From Neoscytalidium dimidiatum (lineage: Eukaryota; Ascomycota; Dothideomycetes; Botryosphaeriales; Botryosphaeriaceae): 64,000 nt of DNA. The notes beneath the pieces are model-generated. The model searched no databases and was not told the origin of the DNA. It saw nothing but the letters and a program-made list of their open reading frames with translations. Shown here piece after piece: positions 34,229-47,000 of this stretch; the first letter of the stretch is position 1, and each line of letters starts with the position of its first letter. The stretch lies in contig CM074700.1 in assembly GCA_037367355.1 (NCBI GenBank), forward strand, positions 372,001-436,000, given 5' to 3'. A program made the position numbers and the translations under genes.

Positions 34229-35971
34229 ACGCGTCCTGCGTACGCCACATCCTTCGCACCGCTCCCTAGGGATTCTGTAGCATATCATCAGGACAGGACG
34301 GAACACACGAAAATGCTGTTGGAGGCGTTAGGGTCAATATCTGGATGTTCTTGTGTTGGGCATGTCGGCTTCGCCAGCATGATTTCATAGCAGTCTCCTC
34401 TCAAAACTCAAAATTTGCGGCCGGGATTATCAGCCAACACCATGTTTCTCAGGAAATATACGTTCGGGTCATGCTACCGCATCTATACAGCAAGTCTTTC
34501 TCCAGCCAACAACTGGCCGAGTATGGTACATCAAGCAAGCCTAGTCTCCAGGCTCTCTCCATTAATCCAGAAATTGCAACTATGTGGTCGTGAGGCCTGA
34601 TGTGGCAAGGTGAACGGGAACTGCTGTGCCTGACGCATTCGCGATCTGAGCACCCTGGCATGTGGCTGGCGTGGATCATCCCACATGGCAGGATCGGATA
34701 GTGGTCGTTTAAGTTGCCCGTAGCTCTTCCCGCACAGCAATCTCCGACGGGACGTCGCCCCAATTGCGCGACCAAATATTGTGACGCGTGTTTGCGCGGC
34801 AAGAAATTGGAGGTAAACAACGACAGGCTAACTGCAGCCGGTAGACGGGAAGGGCTGGCTCTGTCTGCAAGTCACAATGTGGCTAGCTTGGGGCGCCTAA
34901 CGTTGGCATAAAGTTCGTCTCGCGTCCAGGAGCTGCGCGAAGGGCGCTACGTGCGAGAAGGAAGAGATGGGCGTGTTTGCATGACGGGCTATTGATTAAA
35001 CAAACGTTCAAGGGGCGTTTCCTGCTTCGTAAAGAGGGATGGGCGCTCATTGCATTATATTAACCTTATGGATCGCGTAGCGGATTTGACGACGAGTCTC
35101 GACCGTCCAAGACGCTTGATCCTTGTGGTGGAGCCCCCGAAGCGGGTGGTGGGCGCTTGCCGACGGAACGCCTCCGGCTGGGGATCGCGCCGCTTGACGT
35201 GTGTGCAATCTACGAGTCTTCTCGTGAACCACGGCGATGCATACGCAATAGGAGCACGTAGCCGGCGGTTGAAGGATGCTTCCGGTCGAGATGGATGAAG
35301 CTATCGTGTCAGCGCGTCAAGAACTTTCAAGGGAGCTGGAAGTGCCCCGTGCTCTAAAGGTGTTGTCGTACCAAATTGTAGCAGCCAATAGCAAGGGTGC
35401 ATAGGAGACGGCGCGAATACGACTGAGCGCGACTGTCGCCCTATAGATGGACTTGATAGCTCGGCATCTGTCACAACCAAAGCAGCATGGACAAGGTCAT
35501 TCCCAAAAACACGACAAGCACGATGCCGCTTAACAGCACAGCTCAAGGGCAGTTGAAGCAGTCATTTGAACGTATATCTGTTCTATCTCTCCCGAAATCT
35601 ATGTCCGAACAAATATTTCCGCACTATATGCGTACGACTGCTTGCTATTGCAACAACCTGCCGAATCGACCTCGTAACTGTGCTGTGGCTTAGTTGGCCA
35701 CTCAGCTCTCTCTCGACCTCGTCGCCACAATGTGGCGTATGAGCACCGCCACAGCCACAGTAACTGAGATCAACAAGCCAGCGCCAGCAAGCGCTGCCGC
35801 GCCCTTGGCACCCTGGATTTAAAACCAGCGGACCCGCCTGACGTGTCGTGCTTCACCGGTTACCTCCTCAACATCCTTAAGCACTGCGAAACGTTCGATT
35901 TGCCTACATCGCCTTCAGCGACCGACTTCCAACACTCTTCGCAACATCTCTGAAGCTCTCAGCCAAACAGC
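34229..35971. other. 1.7-kb intergenic region
   Basis: No protein-like frame, repeat or RNA gene was recognised. Composition is about 50% GC. The last 150 bp are CT-rich, as expected for a fungal promoter and leader of the small gene that follows. Confidence 0.45.
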
Positions 35972-36148
35972 ATGGGTTTGATGTGGACCAAGCACTGGGG
36001 TGGCCGTCACGCAGGTAAGCAACCTCCCTCTTCTATTGTGAACACCCGCAGCTAACCGTCTGTAGGCGGCGGCATTATCGTCGACAAGCACGGCGTCCGC
36101 AGAGCACCATTTCGCATCAGCCTCGGCCGCTTTAGCTGCTTCCGCTGA
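35972..36148 (+). CDS. Candidate spliced microprotein gene, 41 aa
   Basis: Exons 35972..36014 and 36066..36148 join to a 42-codon ORF. The 51-nt intron has gtaagc, a consensus branch gctaac 12 nt before the acceptor, and ctgtag. The start context is cagcATGG. The peptide begins MGLMWTKHWGGRHAGGG and ends RRAPFRISLGRFSCFR; it is strongly basic with two Trp and two Cys... only one Cys is in the listed tail, near the C-terminus. It has no signal peptide or known domain. The upstream 150 bp are pyrimidine-rich, with a ggatttaaaacc element at about 35816. I do not recognise the family. Support rests on the complete set of splice signals and a protein-like sequence; an antisense frame over the same DNA (35915-36298) looks less protein-like. 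Confidence 0.5.
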
Positions 36149-37181
36149 TCGTCTCCTGCCATGACCAACCGACCCCGGAGTCGGTGACGAGAGTGTGAGT
36201 AAGGAGCTGGACTTTCGGTGCCCATACGCGCTCATATGAGCTAAGCTGACAAGCATTACGGAGGGCAGGCAAACTACTGATACCCTACGAATCCTCATGC
36301 ATGCCTTGCTTCTGCGACGCCGGGGAATACGAAATTTATCTCTATATTACGACCTAGACCCACTTTCGATGACGATTTTTATGTCTTTTCGGGTGCCACT
36401 ATTGGATGTGGTGGGCAACACGGACGCAGAAACGGGGCACGAGATAATAGCAGAGGCTGGGTGGAGGTGCCAAGGAGTGGCTTTCCAATACCTGGCTCTA
36501 AATAGCTAGCTACAGCAATGATTACTTTTCCGATTACGCCCGACGCCCTACAGTAAATATTAATAGCTGCGACAAGGTGTGAGATTGACGGGCACTGTAA
36601 ATGATTGAATAGATCTGGCTGCAAGAATTCGCCGATCACAGGGTCATACAGGCAAATCATCGACTGGAATTGGGGAGCTATCGCGCGTTGAGCTCACTCA
36701 GCATGGACCCTGGGGCTGTGTATCGTCAATCCGGATTCAGGCATCGAACCTTCGCGACGAACTATATCCAGGCACGTCACGACAGCTTGGCACGCGATTC
36801 AGTCTCGTAGCAGGTTTGCAGAACCGCTGCATGCCCAGACGCGCTACTGCTGTGCAGAACAGCCGTGCTATCGCGAGATGTGGAGTGACATCATCGGCCG
36901 CACCGCCACAAGCTCGGAGCTCCACGCAGGCGTGCAGGGATCGCCTCCTCCCGCCGCGTCGAATTGCGGGGGAATGCGCAAAAAAAGCTCCAAGCACAAA
37001 CACAAGCACTAAGCTTCACCTAGCAGTCCACAACACACACGCTCCCTCATTCTTACGCAATTACTAAGACGCTCCTTCGCTGCAGCTTACTTCTCACGCC
37101 GATCTCTCAATCACAAGCAACACTTCTTCCCGAAATTACCTGCAGCATCAGCATCAGCACGTAGCCGCTGCCGCCGCCACC
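36149..37181. other. Intergenic region upstream of the racemase gene
   Basis: No gene was recognised. The final 130 bp before the next start are CA/CT-rich leader-like sequence with a GCAGCATCAGCATCAGCA run at about 37142-37158. Confidence 0.45.
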
Positions 37182-38103
37182 ATGACTGCATCAAAGCGCT
37201 CAATTCTCATCATCAACCCCAACTCCACCGCTTCCATGACAGAAAGCCTCAAGCCTCTCGTCGAGTCGCTCGGCCTCCAGGAAGTAAGACCACCCGCGTT
37301 CCTAGTCCACTCCTCCATTTCCAATGCCACAAGAAAAAGGAATGAAAAAAAAAAAACAAAGCTCCAAACTCATCACTCACGCCCTGAGCTGAAACCACAC
37401 TCACACGCAAACTTCACCCCCACTAACAACTTTTTCCCCCCTCTCCCACCCACAGTCCACAACGATCACCTACTTCACCGCGCCCCCGACCAGCCCCCCG
37501 TCCATCAACAACGAAACCGACGCCGCCGCCTCCCTCACGCACACCTGGCCGGCCCTGCTCCCGCTGCTCCCCGCCCACGACGCCTTCCTCGTCGCGTGCT
37601 ACTCGCCGCACCCGCTCGTCGCGGCGCTCAAGGCGCACCCGCCCGTCCTGCGCGCCCGCAAGCCCGTCACCGGCATCTTCGAGGCCAGCGTCGCCGGCGC
37701 CCTGCAGCTCGTCGAGCCGGCCCAGGCCTTCGGCATCGTGAGCACGGGCGCCGTGTGGGAGGGCATCCTGGGCGGCGCGGTGGCCCGGTTCTTGGGGGAC
37801 GAGCGGGGGGGCGCGAGGTTCGCGGGCACGGTGACGACGGGGCTGAGCGCGACGGAGCTGCATGAGGTGGAGGCGGGCGAGGTGCGGCGGCGGATGAGCG
37901 AGGCGGTGAGGGGGCTGCTGAGGAGGAGGGCGGATGTGGGCGCAGTTTGTTTGGGGTGCGCGGGGATGGCGGGGATGGGCGAGGTGGTGAGGGAGGCGTG
38001 TGTGGAGGAGTTGGGCGAGGAGAGGGGCGCGAGGGTGTGGGTTGTGGATGGGGTGCAGGCTGGGGTGGTGTGGTTGGATGGGGCGTTGAGGGCGAGCTTT
38101 TGA
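37182..38103 (+). CDS. Asp/Glu/hydantoin racemase family protein, DCG1-like
   Basis: Exons 37182..37283 and 37456..38103 give 750 nt (249 aa); the 172-nt intron begins gtaaga, contains an A-tract and ends ccacag. The start ATG sits in a CCACCATG context. The protein opens with RSILIINPNSTASMTESLKP, the characteristic N-terminus of the family. Two Cys-containing motifs, FLVACYSPHPL at about residue 75 and AVCLGCAGMAGMGE near 200, match the two acid/base cysteines of Asp/Glu/hydantoin racemases. GIVSTGAVWEGIL lies between them. Yeast DCG1 belongs here and sits in allantoin/nitrogen-catabolite regulation; the true substrate in this fungus is unknown. Length is normal for the family. Confidence 0.88.
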
Positions 38104-39869
38104 TGTGGGTGCATGGATGGCGGGTAGACTCTGCTTGGGCGGTGAGTGTGGTGGAAAGGGAGCGCGAGCCTGTCTGCAGGAGCGTTCGGGAGGTAGCCTA
38201 GCTCTAGCGTGGATGAAAAGAGTAAAGGAATGTTCATATTTTAGCGTACATGGTGAGGAAGGAAAGTACTTTTTTGCGATTGATGAGCAGTGGTTCTTGG
38301 CCGTTGGAACTGCCGAATGAGGAGCTCCACAACTGCCCGAACCGATGCCACGGACACGGTTACTCAACTGACAAATAGTTGGAGCCCAAATATAATTTGC
38401 TTTGAGCCAGATCCTCCAGCCAACCAACAGCTACTATTATCTGTTCTTCTCCTGGTTCGGTATCTCTTGGCAAAGAGACTGAATATCGAATGTGCTGCAG
38501 AGAGAGGTTTCACGCGCCATTTTCGCCGTACTATCTTCTTGTTTGTCGGCGCAAAAGAAATTGACTGGCACCCATAGACTTTGAGTACCCACTCGTGATT
38601 TTATCTTTATTTAGCCTGGGATTCATGCAGGAAAAGATTTGTCGAAGTCGTGGCAATCAGTCATAGGTACGTTTCAAACAGGCATTCTGAGGCTCTTAAA
38701 GACAAATGACGCTGTCGTCTCGTCCTGGTCCGCGGGGAATATCACGTAGCTGTGCTAGTGCTCCACTTTAAAGCATTTCATTCCGGCAATGAAAGGGCTG
38801 CTATGTTCACCGTCAGAACCATGGAGCCGGCCTTTTCAGACGAGTCGAATTCATCGTTGCTTCTTTCTTTTTGTCTTGTTTACTGTTCGCCTGAGGCTGG
38901 AAGGTTTAGATGGATCAAGCCATTTTCGGGCTTGCTGCAGTAGATCATAACAGCTGAGCAGTGATTGACGGCCTCGTCAGCCATGCTAGTATCAATAAAA
39001 CACGGAGGGCCAAATCGCATGAACAACAAGACGATTTGAGCCGGGGGATGGCAAGTTTAACGAAGCTACGGTACCACTGAAGCCAGATGTGGCGTTATAC
39101 GCTCAAGACTAATCACATCGGGTGTTCATGGCAAGCAGCCTGCTCACGGACCGCATCTGGTACCCGATATTTCCTGGCCAACCATGGCAGCTGGAGGCGG
39201 GGCACTTGCAGGGCGGTTATGTTACGAGTCCGTTTGCGAACACACCGGCGGAACCGGACAGCAAGCCTGAGCACTTTCTGTGCTACTGAGGCATGCAGGC
39301 ACAAGCTCGCATGGTTCGATTAACGATAACTTTTTTGATGAAGCTTGAGATGGCTGTTGGGCGGGGATGTCACGATGGCCGGGACGATGGGTTGATGTTG
39401 GCGTCGGCAGCGCAGATCAGCGGCGGAGTTGCGGCCGCATGTGACAGCGATCCCTGACTGCACCAGCGTCATCCAAGCCCATCTCTGGTGAGAGGGGGAG
39501 CGTATGGTCACAGCACCACACCCGCCCGTATCTCTCCTATTTCTACCAGTCCCTGCCCAATCCGCTCGTTCAAGCTGTGCCTCCACCCTCCTTACCCGCG
39601 CCTCTCGCCAAATACACTAAAAAGCCTTCTTTTTCGAGTTTGCCGGTCAAAAGTCTCCGCGGCGGAGCTGAGGTACCCCACGATCACAAGCCCGCCGTCA
39701 TACTGCAGCCTGAGACAGTCTGAAATCGCGCCTTCTTCGGGGCCCTCGTCCGCTGCACCAAAGCCCGTCCTTCTCCGCGCCTCGCCGCGAGCACGCGCCT
39801 CGTCCCAGCCTTAGCCAGCCGCCAGTCTCCGCCTCGCTACCCGTGCTGTCACAAGGGTAGCTGGAAACC
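38104..39869. other. 1.8-kb intergenic region
   Basis: It holds the racemase 3' region and the GGPP synthase promoter and leader. No protein-like frame or RNA gene was recognised; the stretch 38.3-39.4 kb has lower GC than the flanking genes. Confidence 0.45.
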
Positions 39870-41279
39870 ATGACGGCGCACAGCTTCCAGTCCCCCAACG
39901 CAATCCCCCCGCGCACCTCCTCCAACGGCATCATCACCGGGCACTCGCAGCCCCAGCGCCCCGTCCTGCGGCCCCTCTCCGAAATCGACTGGATCTCCTC
40001 GTCCAAGAAGACCTCGCTGGCCTCCATGCGCGGCTCCTCGCTCTCCCCGCCGCTGTCCCCGTCCCAACAGACGCACACGTATCCGGTCCCCATGACGCCG
40101 CCGCCGCCCGACCCGATCAAGAACATCAGCGACGAGTTAATATACGGAAAAGGCTCCGGATGGTCGGACGAGAAGGAGAGGATATTACTGGGGCCATACG
40201 AGTACCTATATGGACACCCGGGCAAGGACATCCGCAGCCAGATGATCGCGGCGTTCAACGCATGGCTGCAGGTGCCGGAGAAGTCGCTGGAAATAATCAC
40301 GAAAGTCGTGGGCATGCTGCACACCGCATCGTTACTGTGAACAACCCCATCCATACACCAGAATACGCCAGCCAGAAAGAAGTGGGAGGTGCTGACTGAC
40401 TTGCGCTTCTACAGTGTCGACGATGTCGAAGACAGCTCGATGCTGCGCCGCGGTGTACCTGTCGCAAACAGCATCTTCGGCACCGCGCAAACGATCAACA
40501 GCGCCAACTACGTCTACTTCCTGGCGCTGCAGGCGCTGTCGTCGCTACGCAACCCAGCCGCCATGTCTATATTCACCGAAGAGCTGCTGAACCTGCACCG
40601 TGGGCAAGGGATGGACCTGTTCTGGCGCGATACACTGACTTGCCCGAGCGAGGCGGACTACCTGGAGATGGTCGGCAACAAGACAGGCGGCCTGTTCCGC
40701 CTAGCCATTAAGCTGATGCAAGCAGAGTCGAGTAGGGAACTGTACGTTAATATCCCGCCCCGAACCCTCCTCCAACCACCTTTAAAAAGGAGGAAAAGGA
40801 AAAGAGGGAGTGCGTGAGAGAGAGAAAGAGAGAAAGAGGAGAATGGCTGACAAAAAACCCTCCCCCTCTTAAACAGCAACTGCGTCCCCCTGGTCAACAC
40901 GATTGGCCTCCTCTTCCAGATCCTCGACGACCACCTCAACCTCAAATCCGAGCGCCTGTCCGCGCAAAAAGGATTCGCCGAGGACCTCACCGAGGGCAAG
41001 TTCTCTTTCCCCGTCATCCACGCCATCCGCGCCGACCCGGCCAACCTCGTCCTCGTCAACATCCTCAAGCAGAAGACCGCAGACCCGGAGGTCAAGAAGT
41101 ACGCCGTTGCGTACATGGAGCGCAAGGGCAGCTTCGAATACAGCGCGAGGTGCATCAGGGAGCTGCGCGAGAAGGCGCTGCAGCTGGTCGAGGAGACCGA
41201 GAAGGCGGCGGGCGAGGAGGGCGGGAAGGAGGGCGCCGAGGGCGTGAGGGCGATCTTGGAGAAGATGAAGGTGGAGTAG
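39870..41279 (+). CDS. Geranylgeranyl diphosphate synthase
   Basis: Exons 39870..40336, 40415..40741 and 40877..41279 give 1197 nt (398 aa). Intron 1 (78 nt) has branch gctgac and acceptor ctacag; intron 2 (135 nt) starts gtacgt and contains a GA-rich run. A disordered extension of about 90 residues ([16 protein letters not shown]) precedes the trans-prenyltransferase fold. Motifs are [18 protein letters not shown], the first Asp-rich motif [34 protein letters not shown], and the second Asp-rich motif [11 protein letters not shown]. The fungal homologues (al-3, BTS1 type) condense FPP with IPP to GGPP for protein prenylation and diterpene or carotenoid precursors. No terpene cyclase lies nearby, so the housekeeping enzyme is the simpler reading. 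Confidence 0.94.
40815..40841. repeat. GA-rich purine run inside GGPP synthase intron 2
   Basis: GAGAGAGAGAAAGAGAG-type purine tract on the sense strand of the intron. Confidence 0.8.
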
Positions 41280-42159
41280 GTGCCAGCGCGAGGAAGAGAG
41301 AAAGTCGCTCGATCAAGGAGGAAGTGGTGGAGAAAGTGTCAGGTAGGTTTATCTTTGGATGTGAACAAGGTGGAGGAAGTGTTGTTGGTGGGCATAAAAG
41401 TCCCACTTGTCGCCGGATCCGGGGTTCTTCGCGGGGCGGGATTTCCTTTCGAAATGTTGTGCATTTCTTGCGGACATGGGGGGTCATTCGGCGTTTTTTT
41501 TAGGTGACCCATGTTGATATGTGATATCCGACAGAGGCTGTCTCTCTCTCTCTATCTCTCTTGGATATGTACTTTGTATGGTTAGATATTCGGCTTGTCT
41601 CGGACAGGATGATAGCTACTTTGGTATGAGGACGGGTGAATGGAAGGGATGAGTAGCGTTCAAGAATCGACTCGATCGCGCTCTCGTGCGAATGCCAATG
41701 CCAATACGCAAAGGCTAGTTCAGAGCACAAAGCGACGCCAGGCATGAAGGGTTCTGGCTCCGAACTGTGGCAAAAGTCACTTCAATCAAGACACGCTATC
41801 GCTTGAAAGGAAATGAAGATTTCTCTGCTACATCATCTGCCCTGTAAAGGATTCGTTCGTACAGGAGGAAGGGAAAAAATTTTCGAGTGCCGCGCTTTTT
41901 TTTTTTTGATTCCACTGCCGCATGGAAAGAAGACAGGATAAGGGAGATAAGGCCATAATCGTCATTCTCAATACCCCATCCCCATGCATTGCGTTGCATC
42001 CGTGCTCCTCACATATCGATGATGCCTCATAACCTGTCAATCAGCCGTTTGGCAAACATGCCCGTTGCATAAACCCTACGCACACCGCACCCTTAAAACC
42101 CCCACATTTCGTTCCCACCTCTTTCATAATCATCATCATCATCGACGCCGCAATACTTA
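41280..42159. other. Convergent intergenic region, GGPP synthase and bZIP genes
   Basis: The two 3' ends meet here. A CT dinucleotide run lies at 41539-41561. No gene was recognised. Confidence 0.5.
41539..41561. repeat. CT dinucleotide microsatellite
   Basis: TC/CT units, interrupted once by an A, downstream of the GGPP synthase stop. Confidence 0.85.
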
Positions 42160-44066
42160 TTACTCCATAATCTTGACATACGTTGCCAACTCTGGGAAAG
42201 CCGCCTTGAACTGCGGGCCCAGGCTCCAGTTCTCGATATTCCGCAGATGCGCCTCGAACTCCGGGTTGATGACCCACTCCTCCTGCTGTGACATGGTAGC
42301 ACCTTCCTCGCCAATGTCGCCGGTCTCCCGTGCCTTGGGGGAGCCGTCGCCCTCCTGCGGAGCAGCGGGGGGCGCCGCTTCGGTGGCAGGGTCGACGGGG
42401 ATGCCGCTGGGGGTGGTGTTGATGGACGGGGTGCTGGAGCCTGTCCCAGCCGTGACAGCAGCGGAAGAGCCGGGTAGGAGGCAGTCATGGGGGTTGTGCG
42501 GCCAGTTGAGCGAGAGGGAAGTGGTGTAGGGGATGAAGAAGTTGTCAAAGGCCTGTTGGGGCTGGTTGGTTATGACGTGATCGCGTAGACGGGGCCTGAA
42601 ATTAGCTTGTTAGTGGGCTGTGGCTTAGGAGTAGATAAAGAGGGGAGAAGGGTGGGTCGGACATGAGTTCAACTCTGATTAGCCGGTGATTGGATTGGAA
42701 GGTTGGAAGTAAGAGATATGGAGAGGGCTTTTGGGATACTTCTGGGATACTTCTGGGAGGTTAGGTGCTGACAGGCTTACGTACCAAGGCAGATAATCAT
42801 TCCAAACAGGATGCGGCGTGAAGAGTTGGCTGGGACGTGGCGTCATCCAGTCAGGCAAACGCTCATAATTCTCCTGTGTGGGCTCAATCTGCCACCGCAT
42901 CAACAGAAACATAATATATAGAACTGCGACTCTCTCCGGCAGGCCAGATATATCGGGAAATGTGCGCAGGATATCCGTAAAGACCTTCGACAGAGGATGA
43001 GATTGTTCGTGTTTCTCCGGGTTCAGAAGATATGAGAAATCGGGGTACGCTGGTCCGACAAGAGACTTGCTGGGTGCACCTTCCGCTGCCTGAGCATGCC
43101 TTTCGGCGAGGAAGTCTAGCAAGAGGCTATCCAGAGGGCAAGTTGCCTCTATGGTCCGAGGCAGGGTATTCCAAGCTTCCAGCGGACGGCCGTTGAAGTC
43201 CAGTCCGGACGAGTGCATGCCCGGCGGCACCGGCCCACCATGAGGTACACCATTGTTCAGCTTGGCCCGATTGTCCAAAAGGAAATTCACGCCCAAACGC
43301 TCGTCGGAGTTCTGACCAAATTCAAGGTCCGGGTGGATATTGCTGCGGGGCTGGTCGTAGGGCGGCTGTTGAGGGTGCCATTCGCGGACATGGCTCGTAG
43401 GCGGAACACCGGGGAATGCAGGGCCCCAATTGCGACCATTGGCTCCCTGACTGGTGGGTGAGGACTCGTTCGTCTGGTCGTGGGGCGACTGGTGGTCCTG
43501 CGCCTGGGGGACGCCGTGGTGATATGGCCGCTGTTCGGCGATTTGCATATGCTGCTGTGCTCGGGGATCGGCGGCATCGTGGGGCGGAAGCTGCAGTGGA
43601 CTGCGCTCGGCTGCGGCGGCGAGCTCTACACCGGGCAGAAGTCAGCGTATACAGTTCCGCCTTGAGCGGAGATCTGGAACGTGCCATTGAGGCCATGGGT
43701 GCCCAGAATAGGCTGGATGAGGCTCATGACGGAAGACAAGCGGCGGCGGATGTCGTCGTTCTCGGCCTGGACGGCCTCCTTGGCCCGGAGAGCCATTTGA
43801 AGCTCATGGTAGGGCTGTTGTGACTCCAGCTCGCGGATGCGGTTGTTCAGGCGCTCGATTTGCTGCTTGGTGCGCTCGCGGATGGCGCGCTGTGCCTCAC
43901 GGTCATTCTGGCGCTTCCTGGCAAGCTGTTCGGGCGTGAGGTTGGCGACGCCGCGCGACGAGGGCTGGCCGGAGGTGCGGCGTCGTTTGGGCTGAGGCTG
44001 GGCTTGCGAGGTGGCGTTTGGGGTAGCTTGGGCAGCAGCCGGCGGGCTTTGAGCTGCTGTGTCCAT
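42160..44066 (-). CDS. bZIP transcription factor with DUF3425-type C-terminal domain
   Basis: Three exons: 43653..44066, 42785..43590 and 42160..42595, totalling 1656 nt (551 aa). The start ATG is at 44066 (MDTAAQSPPAA). The basic region RKRQNDREAQRAIRERTKQQ and a leucine-zipper-like heptad run (IERLNNRIREL...) occupy residues ~46-110. A Gln/Pro-rich linker follows, then a DUF3425-like module: FPDISGLPERVAVLYIMFLL, MRWQIEPTQENYERLPDWM, TPHPVWNDYLPWPRLRD, and the C-terminal NPEFEAHLRNIENWSLGPQF. The second intron (gtacgt...tttcag) is secure. The first is not: 62 nt to a ctgcag acceptor was chosen, but a 47-nt version ending five codons earlier also keeps frame. Targets are unknown. It is convergent with GGPP synthase; no regulatory link is shown. 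Confidence 0.85.
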
Positions 44067-47000
44067 GATGCGAGGATGGGCGGAGAGGAGGGTGCAGCTC
44101 GTGTGGGTGAGTCGTGCGGAAAACGGCTGAGCCAAAGAGATGGAGCTGTCGAGTCAGGCGCCAGCACCACGCTGCAGAGGTGAACTTTACGCGCAGGCGG
44201 TGTGGCCTAGCCGATCACTTCACCTCACTCTCTGCAGGTGCATTCTTCACGCCCACCGGCAGAGCTGCGTTGGCAGCCTCTGAACAGCCGCAGCGCCGCA
44301 CACCCTAGACCGACTCCACCAGCAACTGACAGGGCATGAAACTCCGGTCAATCCGCATGCAGCCGCTCGACCAGTCATAGAGACCACAACAGTTTTCGGC
44401 TCAGCCAAGATCTCCAGCAGGCCACGCACTGGTCGGAGTTGCCACCGCCGGCCATTACCAATGAGCATCACAACATGGCGACTTGAAGTGTTCGCCCGGC
44501 CGCGAACTGATTCTTAATCAGAGCGGCAAGTATCTGGAAGAAGAAGTGAGGCACAAGTGATGCCTTTAGTATGGCCTGTTCATAGCGATTCAATCTCGTG
44601 CTAGACCTCAGCTGTGGTACCAACGAGTACCCACGAGGTCGGCTTATTAATTGGTGAAGCAGTTTGTTTGTTTCTGGAGTGGCAATCAAAGCGTGCCAAC
44701 TTCAGTACAAGGCTGATTCTTATGGTCGCCGTCGAAATACTCTTCGAATGGAGGACAGTGTAACCTGCAGTAGCTGAGAGAAGCCCGGTGCAAGTTTGAT
44801 CTAAGAACTCTCTAGTTCTCTGCCAAGATGGAAGACTATTGGACTTCACGGCTAGTTGTGGCCCCGGGATGCGAAACCAAAGATTCGTAACTGTTTGAAT
44901 ATCCTGTCGCTCTTCGCACTTTGACTAAACCTGACTTTCGGCAGAATGAACCGAAGCTTCCGAAAACAGAAAAAATTGCCGGGGCTGCTACTATTTTATC
45001 TATTTTCTAAACTAATGGTCAAGAAACTGAAAATTGCATCATGCGCCTTGTGAGGACGGCCTGAAAACTATAAAACTGCGGACCTTAGCTTCATTCCTGA
45101 GTCGCCTCAGTATCATGGAAGCGCACATCATGACGCAGATAGATTCGTAAGTTGCTCAAGACGTCAATACTACGCGTGAACAACGAACATGGCATTTTTG
45201 AAGTACCATGCGAGATGATATATGCGGGCTTGGCACCGAAGCATCCTTCCTTTGCGAGATCTGCATCCGGGTAGTGTCATTGAGGTATGCCCTATAGGCT
45301 TCGTAATGCATGAACAATACCGAAAATCCCCATCACCATCATGGCCGCACCTTAATTTTCCTCGCACCCGAAATTGCGTCAGACGCACGTGCATGTGCCC
45401 ATACGACCTGCAGGTGGGAGGCCTGAGCCAACACCACCAACCAAACGTCTTGACGTTGGACTTCAGTTTTAGGGAATATGAAGAAAATCATACATTTCAG
45501 GTTGAGAATGCACCGTCAATCAGCGGCCAGTTATTCGATCCTATAAAAGAGCGAGCTAATGCGGCATAGGCGTCGAAGGAACGAACAAAAACCAATCACA
45601 CCCACCGCTCCTAGGACAGGTTGTGTATTGCGCCTAGTTGCACTACACCAGTAAGGCACAGCAATCATCCGCGTGCAGGTACAACGCACCCATTTATGGC
45701 GATGCTGATCGTACGCCTTATCACTTTCCTCTCCGTGGAGATGCAAGCTCTCAAGCAGACTTTACCTTGGCTTATTCATGACCACACGAGGATTTAGGTT
45801 GGTATTAGCGATCTCGCCTTTGCAATAGCTGTCCACCACCATGATTTAACTCCCACTCATGGACCATGACGACAACCCTCATAAATCGTAGCTAATAATG
45901 AGTTCTATTTCGTGTACACGCAAGAGTCCCGCAGGCCCCCCGGCTGGGTAGTATACGTGGTCAGGGCTTTCTGGTTCCTTCTTAGTTACTTCCATTAATG
46001 ACACCCGGGACGATAATAGCTCCCAATTCACCTCGAGAGCAACGCCTATTACTCACGTTTCCCGGATTGGCAACTCACCTGTGATGGGAAGACCAAACAG
46101 CGGCGCAGATTCAAACTACCACAACCCATCCAAGCATGTTTTCGAATTGAGTTGGCTGCAGCTGAGATGGGAGTGCCCGGATCGTTCTCCGTACCCCAGG
46201 CTATCAATTGCTTGTATGCTCCCAGCGCCGTTACGCCAAGACTGTGCGAGGCTGTTGAAACCGTAGGCGCAGCCTTCGAGAAGGATTCTGGAACCTAGTC
46301 GGACGGAGCTTTCCCTTCCGACTGCTCCGCAAACGCGTCTGGCACAGAGCCAAAATGGCTGAAAGTCTTGGCGGAAATGAATCGAGATGGAGTCAAGGAT
46401 CGACTGACGCACTGCGGGCAATGGCAGCTAGACTGGATAGAAGTATAGCAGCCGCGACGATGAGCGTGAGAGCGGGGACGGGGGACGGAGGGTCGGGGAA
46501 AGTGCTGTTTTCGACAATTCCTGTTGCAGATCTATTTTTACCTTTGCTCTCCGGGCATTCCCTCTGTCAGCTGGAGAACAGATCATGCGCCTGAACAAAC
46601 GGGCGTGTTTAATAGACACGCATTCGGCCAGATTCAACGATAATGTGGCTTCGTATAGCGGGCTCAGACGTCCGAAGTTGAGGTCGGCACGTGTGGACGC
46701 ATGAAGTGGATGTGTAATGAGCGGTTCGTCGATCATGGTGACGTGCGTTGGTTGGCTCGGGAAGGGCAAAAAAATAATTTGGTAGCAAGTCGATGCGGTG
46801 TAACTGGCGGAACACGCGTCTGCGAGATCGCGTGCCAGCTGTCACTGGCAACTGGCTCTGGGACTCTGACTCTCGCGCACCTACGTGTCTGTGAGGGTCT
46901 GCGGCGATTCAGCCATGATCCACGGTGGCGATCTGGTGCGATCCCTGCAGAAGGGCTCAGTCGGGCGCGCCGGACGCAGCGGAGAGCGAATATACATGCG

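Noticed and set aside
35686..35720. GTGGCTTAGTTGGCC as a possible tRNA A-box
   Set aside because: No B-box (GTTCRANNC) or acceptor pairing at the right distance.
35915..36298. 127-codon minus-strand ORF with an ATG, antisense to the microprotein
   Set aside because: No motif or protein-like pattern; the opposite strand has consensus splice signals and a better start context.
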